64,000 nucleotides of DNA from Neospora caninum Liverpool (lineage: Eukaryota; Apicomplexa; Conoidasida; Eucoccidiorida; Sarcocystidae). The DNA is taken from assembly GCF_000208865.1 (NCBI RefSeq), contig NC_018393.1:2932714-2996713 (forward strand), in the 5' to 3' direction. Position 1 is the first letter of the stretch. Each line of letters begins with the position of its first letter. The notes beneath the pieces were generated by a model. The model was given only the letters and a program-made list of their open reading frames with translations. It did not search any database and was not told the DNA's origin. The translations under genes and the position numbers were made by a program. This document shows positions 61,541 through 64,000 of the stretch, one piece after another.

Positions 61541-63419
61541 ACACTGAAAAAGAGCTCACAGAGGGTGGATTAGCTTTTCTTGCCAGGCAATGTCCTCGCT
61601 ATGCCGGCTGACGTGCCTGGCAGAGCTGCGATGGAAGAGTGGGGGATCTCTTCCAGCACTGTTTCGGGGGGACCGCATTTCGCCAGACCTCCCACCTTCG
61701 CCGGACAGTCTGCTGCATTCTTTGTTCGTTCCGGTCCCCCACGGTGGCGTACCAGATTCACCAGACAGAGGGTACCAGACTGTCACGCGGAAACGCACGC
61801 GCGAGATGTCAGGACATTCGTGGTAAACGCTGGTCTGCGCAAAACCGAGCGCCATTGTCCGTTCGATTCAGAGTATGCTGCCTCGGTATATACGCTGGAA
61901 AAAGTCGGTAACTGCGTTAGTCAGAAACGTCGCACGTGGCGATGGAATCACCTTTGTCCATCTAAGTAACGCTCTGCGCGAGAGCATCGTAGGTGTCTGT
62001 GTATGGCGCCGATTGATTATAACCCTGTTCTTGACCGAAACGCACACCGCCGACACATTGAGCGTCATCGGGTTTTCCTCTGCGGACGCCGTCAACGTCC
62101 AACACATATGTTCTAACTACGACAGGTCTTCATTCCGAACTGAAAGTGAAAGAAATGAGCAAGATGCTTCCGATGTACTCCGGAACGCTAGAGTGATACG
62201 TGTAGTTATTTGGAGTTCAAAGGTGATTTGGAACTACAGAGCCAAGCTGTTACGATGACGGCACATTTCGCGCACACTGCGAGGCCTTGGGTCTTCTTCC
62301 ATTGGCTGAAATCTCTGTCTTCTGGTGCCCCGAGCGAACTCCATTGATGATTCGAAGACTTTTTCGGACGCTGCGGAAAGTGACTGGTGACAGATGTAGA
62401 CCACAGACTCCCCGTGGCTCGTTTCAGCCGACAGGTGAGGCAGATGAACGCAAAGAATCTCGGCAGTTCATTCCTGCCTTGTGATTTTTCACGCATGCTG
62501 GCAAAGCAGTTGCAGTTGTCGGGTCCCTGCTCGTTGCCGAGATCTTCCGTAAAACACGCCGAACACACAGACCAAGCAGAATATTTTCTTTAACTCCTTT
62601 CGGAACCCTGCACAGAACCGGCTTCAAGTGAGCAAGAGATTACTGAAACAGCGGGCGCTTTCTTGGTTGCCTCCGTCTTTTCGTGAGGCAACTTGCAATG
62701 CGTTTTCGTGTTCACTGTTCCTCCTCTGCTCATGGAGGTCTCGTCCGGCTATTTGTTTGACTGAAACAAGGTTTTTTTTCGTCACTTTCTGCTCTCCGCT
62801 TCTCTTTCAGGCGCCCCCCCCTTCGTGTCACGAGGGTGCGGCGGCACTCGGCTGCTCTTTTTCCGTTTGTTTCCGGCCGTTTGTCTGAGCAATCGCAACG
62901 ACTCGCTTCCTGTCTCCTATCGCGTGCCTCCAATTAGATACAGGCGTTTTTGTCTCATTTCTCCCATTTCGAACGCGCTTTGTGTCCCCTCGTGCACCCT
63001 CCGCAAGGGACCTTAGCAACAAAGGGATACAGACGCACCGTGACTTCGGGTGGAGGCTTCGACACGAGCCCGCCAGGAACAGGCAACATCGTGTGAAGAC
63101 GGCTTCCACAGTTGCCGCCGCATGTTTTGACGGGCGTTCAGTCGTCAACGGTACGCACGCATTCCCCAAGAGGACTTTCTGGGTACCGTATGCGTCAGTA
63201 AATCCAGCAGCGGTATCGCCTACAAGTGGTGTCAAAACTGGCAAACGTGTGTCTTCAGGTCGCGCTTGTTAATCTGAACACAGCTGAAAGTGATGAGGAA
63301 TAGGGACGTTCCGCAATGACGTCCACTTCTGAGGTTTTACCTCCTGGTCCATGTAAGCCATCTTGAACTGCGTCTCTGCCCGTTTCCCTGTTCCGCCTTT
63401 CTCCTGCTTTTTCAACATC
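61541..63419. other. Intergenic region and 5' leader of the last gene
   Basis: Frames at 61580-61969 and 61875-62258 (+) and 61556-61855 (-) overlap and carry no recognised domain. From about 62630 to 62900 the plus strand becomes pyrimidine-rich, as does 63340-63415, which is typical of coccidian 5' leaders and promoters. I read this part as the promoter and untranslated leader of the gene starting at 63420. Confidence 0.4.
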
Positions 63420-64000
63420 ATGGCGCCGGTCGTCCCCTCCTCCTCGGTGGAGAGCTCTCGTGCTGTGGCGGGAGGGTCTGCTCGAGGCCGCTTCCGCCGC
63501 TCCTCAAATTCTTCGCAGTCTGAGTTCGTTCACGAGTTCTCAAGTCGCCAGTCTTCTTCTGTTTCGTCTCCAGAAACCGTTTTTTTTGGCCCTTCGTCGC
63601 ATTCGCGCGGAGACTCTGTTCCGGATGTGCCGCGTTCTTCTCTCCGCACCGGAGCTTCTGCTGTACATTCTTCCTCTCCCCTGCCTCCGCTTCCGCTCGA
63701 TACTTCCAGCCTCTCCGCCTTGCCAGAGATTCCTGCGTCGGCGCATCTCGAATCTCCTGAGCTCGGCGCCGAAGCGGCACTGGGCCTGACCTCTTCGGCG
63801 CTGTCGCCCGGGCGCACTGCTTTGGGACAGCACGGAGAAGATACCTTCCTGCTTGAGGACGTGCTCAACGACTTTGAAACGCGCGCCTTCTTCTCAGACC
63901 ATCTCGGGGCAGCCTCGGTCTCTCCCAGTTCCCTTCGGCCCTCCGCGACCGGATTCTTCCAGCGCTGGTGGAACCCCGCGAGCGTTTTGGGCTCCGCGAG
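63420..64000 (+). CDS. Serine-rich protein, N-terminal part (3' partial)
   Basis: An uninterrupted frame runs from ATG at 63420 to the window edge (193 complete codons). It begins MAPVVPSSSVESSRAVAGG and is rich in Ser, Pro and Ala for about 150 residues, which suggests a disordered N-terminus. It then becomes more ordered with FLLEDVLNDFETRAFFSDHL and FFQRWWNPASVLGSA. Codons favour C or G in third position, more strongly than in surrounding sequence, supporting real coding. A pyrimidine-rich leader precedes the ATG, and its context (ATCATGG) has A at -3. I cannot assign a family; the conserved part presumably lies beyond the window. No signal peptide is visible. Confidence 0.75.
   Translation, partial: MAPVVPSSSVESSRAVAGGSARGRFRRSSNSSQSEFVHEFSSRQSSSVSSPETVFFGPSSHSRGDSVPDVPRSSLRTGASAVHSSSPLPPLPLDTSSLSALPEIPASAHLESPELGAEAALGLTSSALSPGRTALGQHGEDTFLLEDVLNDFETRAFFSDHLGAASVSPSSLRPSATGFFQRWWNPASVLGSA

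Noticed and set aside
1..64000. Bacterial-style systems (operons, CRISPR, phage defence, integrons)
   Set aside because: The spliced genes, nuclear-type tRNA and eukaryote-specific families show that the DNA is eukaryotic nuclear; no direct-repeat array or clustered operon was seen.

Overview
This is nuclear DNA from a eukaryote, most likely a coccidian apicomplexan of the Toxoplasma / Hammondia / Neospora group. The evidence is intron-rich genes with GT-AG introns of about 60 to 520 bases, moderate GC, widely spaced genes on both strands, low-complexity insertions inside conserved enzymes, TGCATGC palindromes in putative promoters, and the mix of families present. The species is an inference; no sequence comparison was possible. 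There are no operons, CRISPR arrays, insertion sequences or phage genes.

Layout. The window opens with the last coding exon of proline dehydrogenase (60-466, +). A block of about 12.5 kb follows in which I can support no gene, ending at a tRNA-Glu(UUC) gene (12992-13063, -). Two housekeeping genes follow on the + strand: Kae1/OSGEP, the catalytic subunit of KEOPS (14045-16678, three exons), and ITPA, inosine triphosphate pyrophosphatase (18643-22026, seven exons). ITPA converges on an unassigned four-transmembrane protein (23618-25077, -, two exons). That gene shares a 2.7 kb divergent promoter region with a secreted or surface kelch-EGF-transmembrane protein (27825-30814, +, about 17 exons), which carries an in-frame TGA exactly where its last EGF-like module should be read through.

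The right half is dominated by one 19.4 kb minus-strand gene (33581-52996), a homologue of the centriolar protein WDR90/POC16: an N-terminal CFAP20-like domain, then a long series of WD40 repeats in the same order as in animal WDR90. Its 5' end faces a possible plus-strand gene (about 53.4-57.5 kb) with one transmembrane segment and scattered resemblance to the ciliary protein TMEM231; that call is weak. Between 59.0 and 61.5 kb there are plausible minus-strand exons I cannot name. The window ends inside a new serine-rich plus-strand gene starting at 63420.

How they fit together. tRNA-Glu, Kae1 (t6A tRNA modification), ITPA (nucleotide-pool cleansing) and proline dehydrogenase (mitochondrial proline oxidation) are independent housekeeping functions. 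WDR90 belongs to the centriole/basal-body machinery, which coccidia need for division centrioles and flagellated male gametes. The kelch-EGF protein and the four-pass protein are membrane or surface proteins of unknown role and are the least described genes here.
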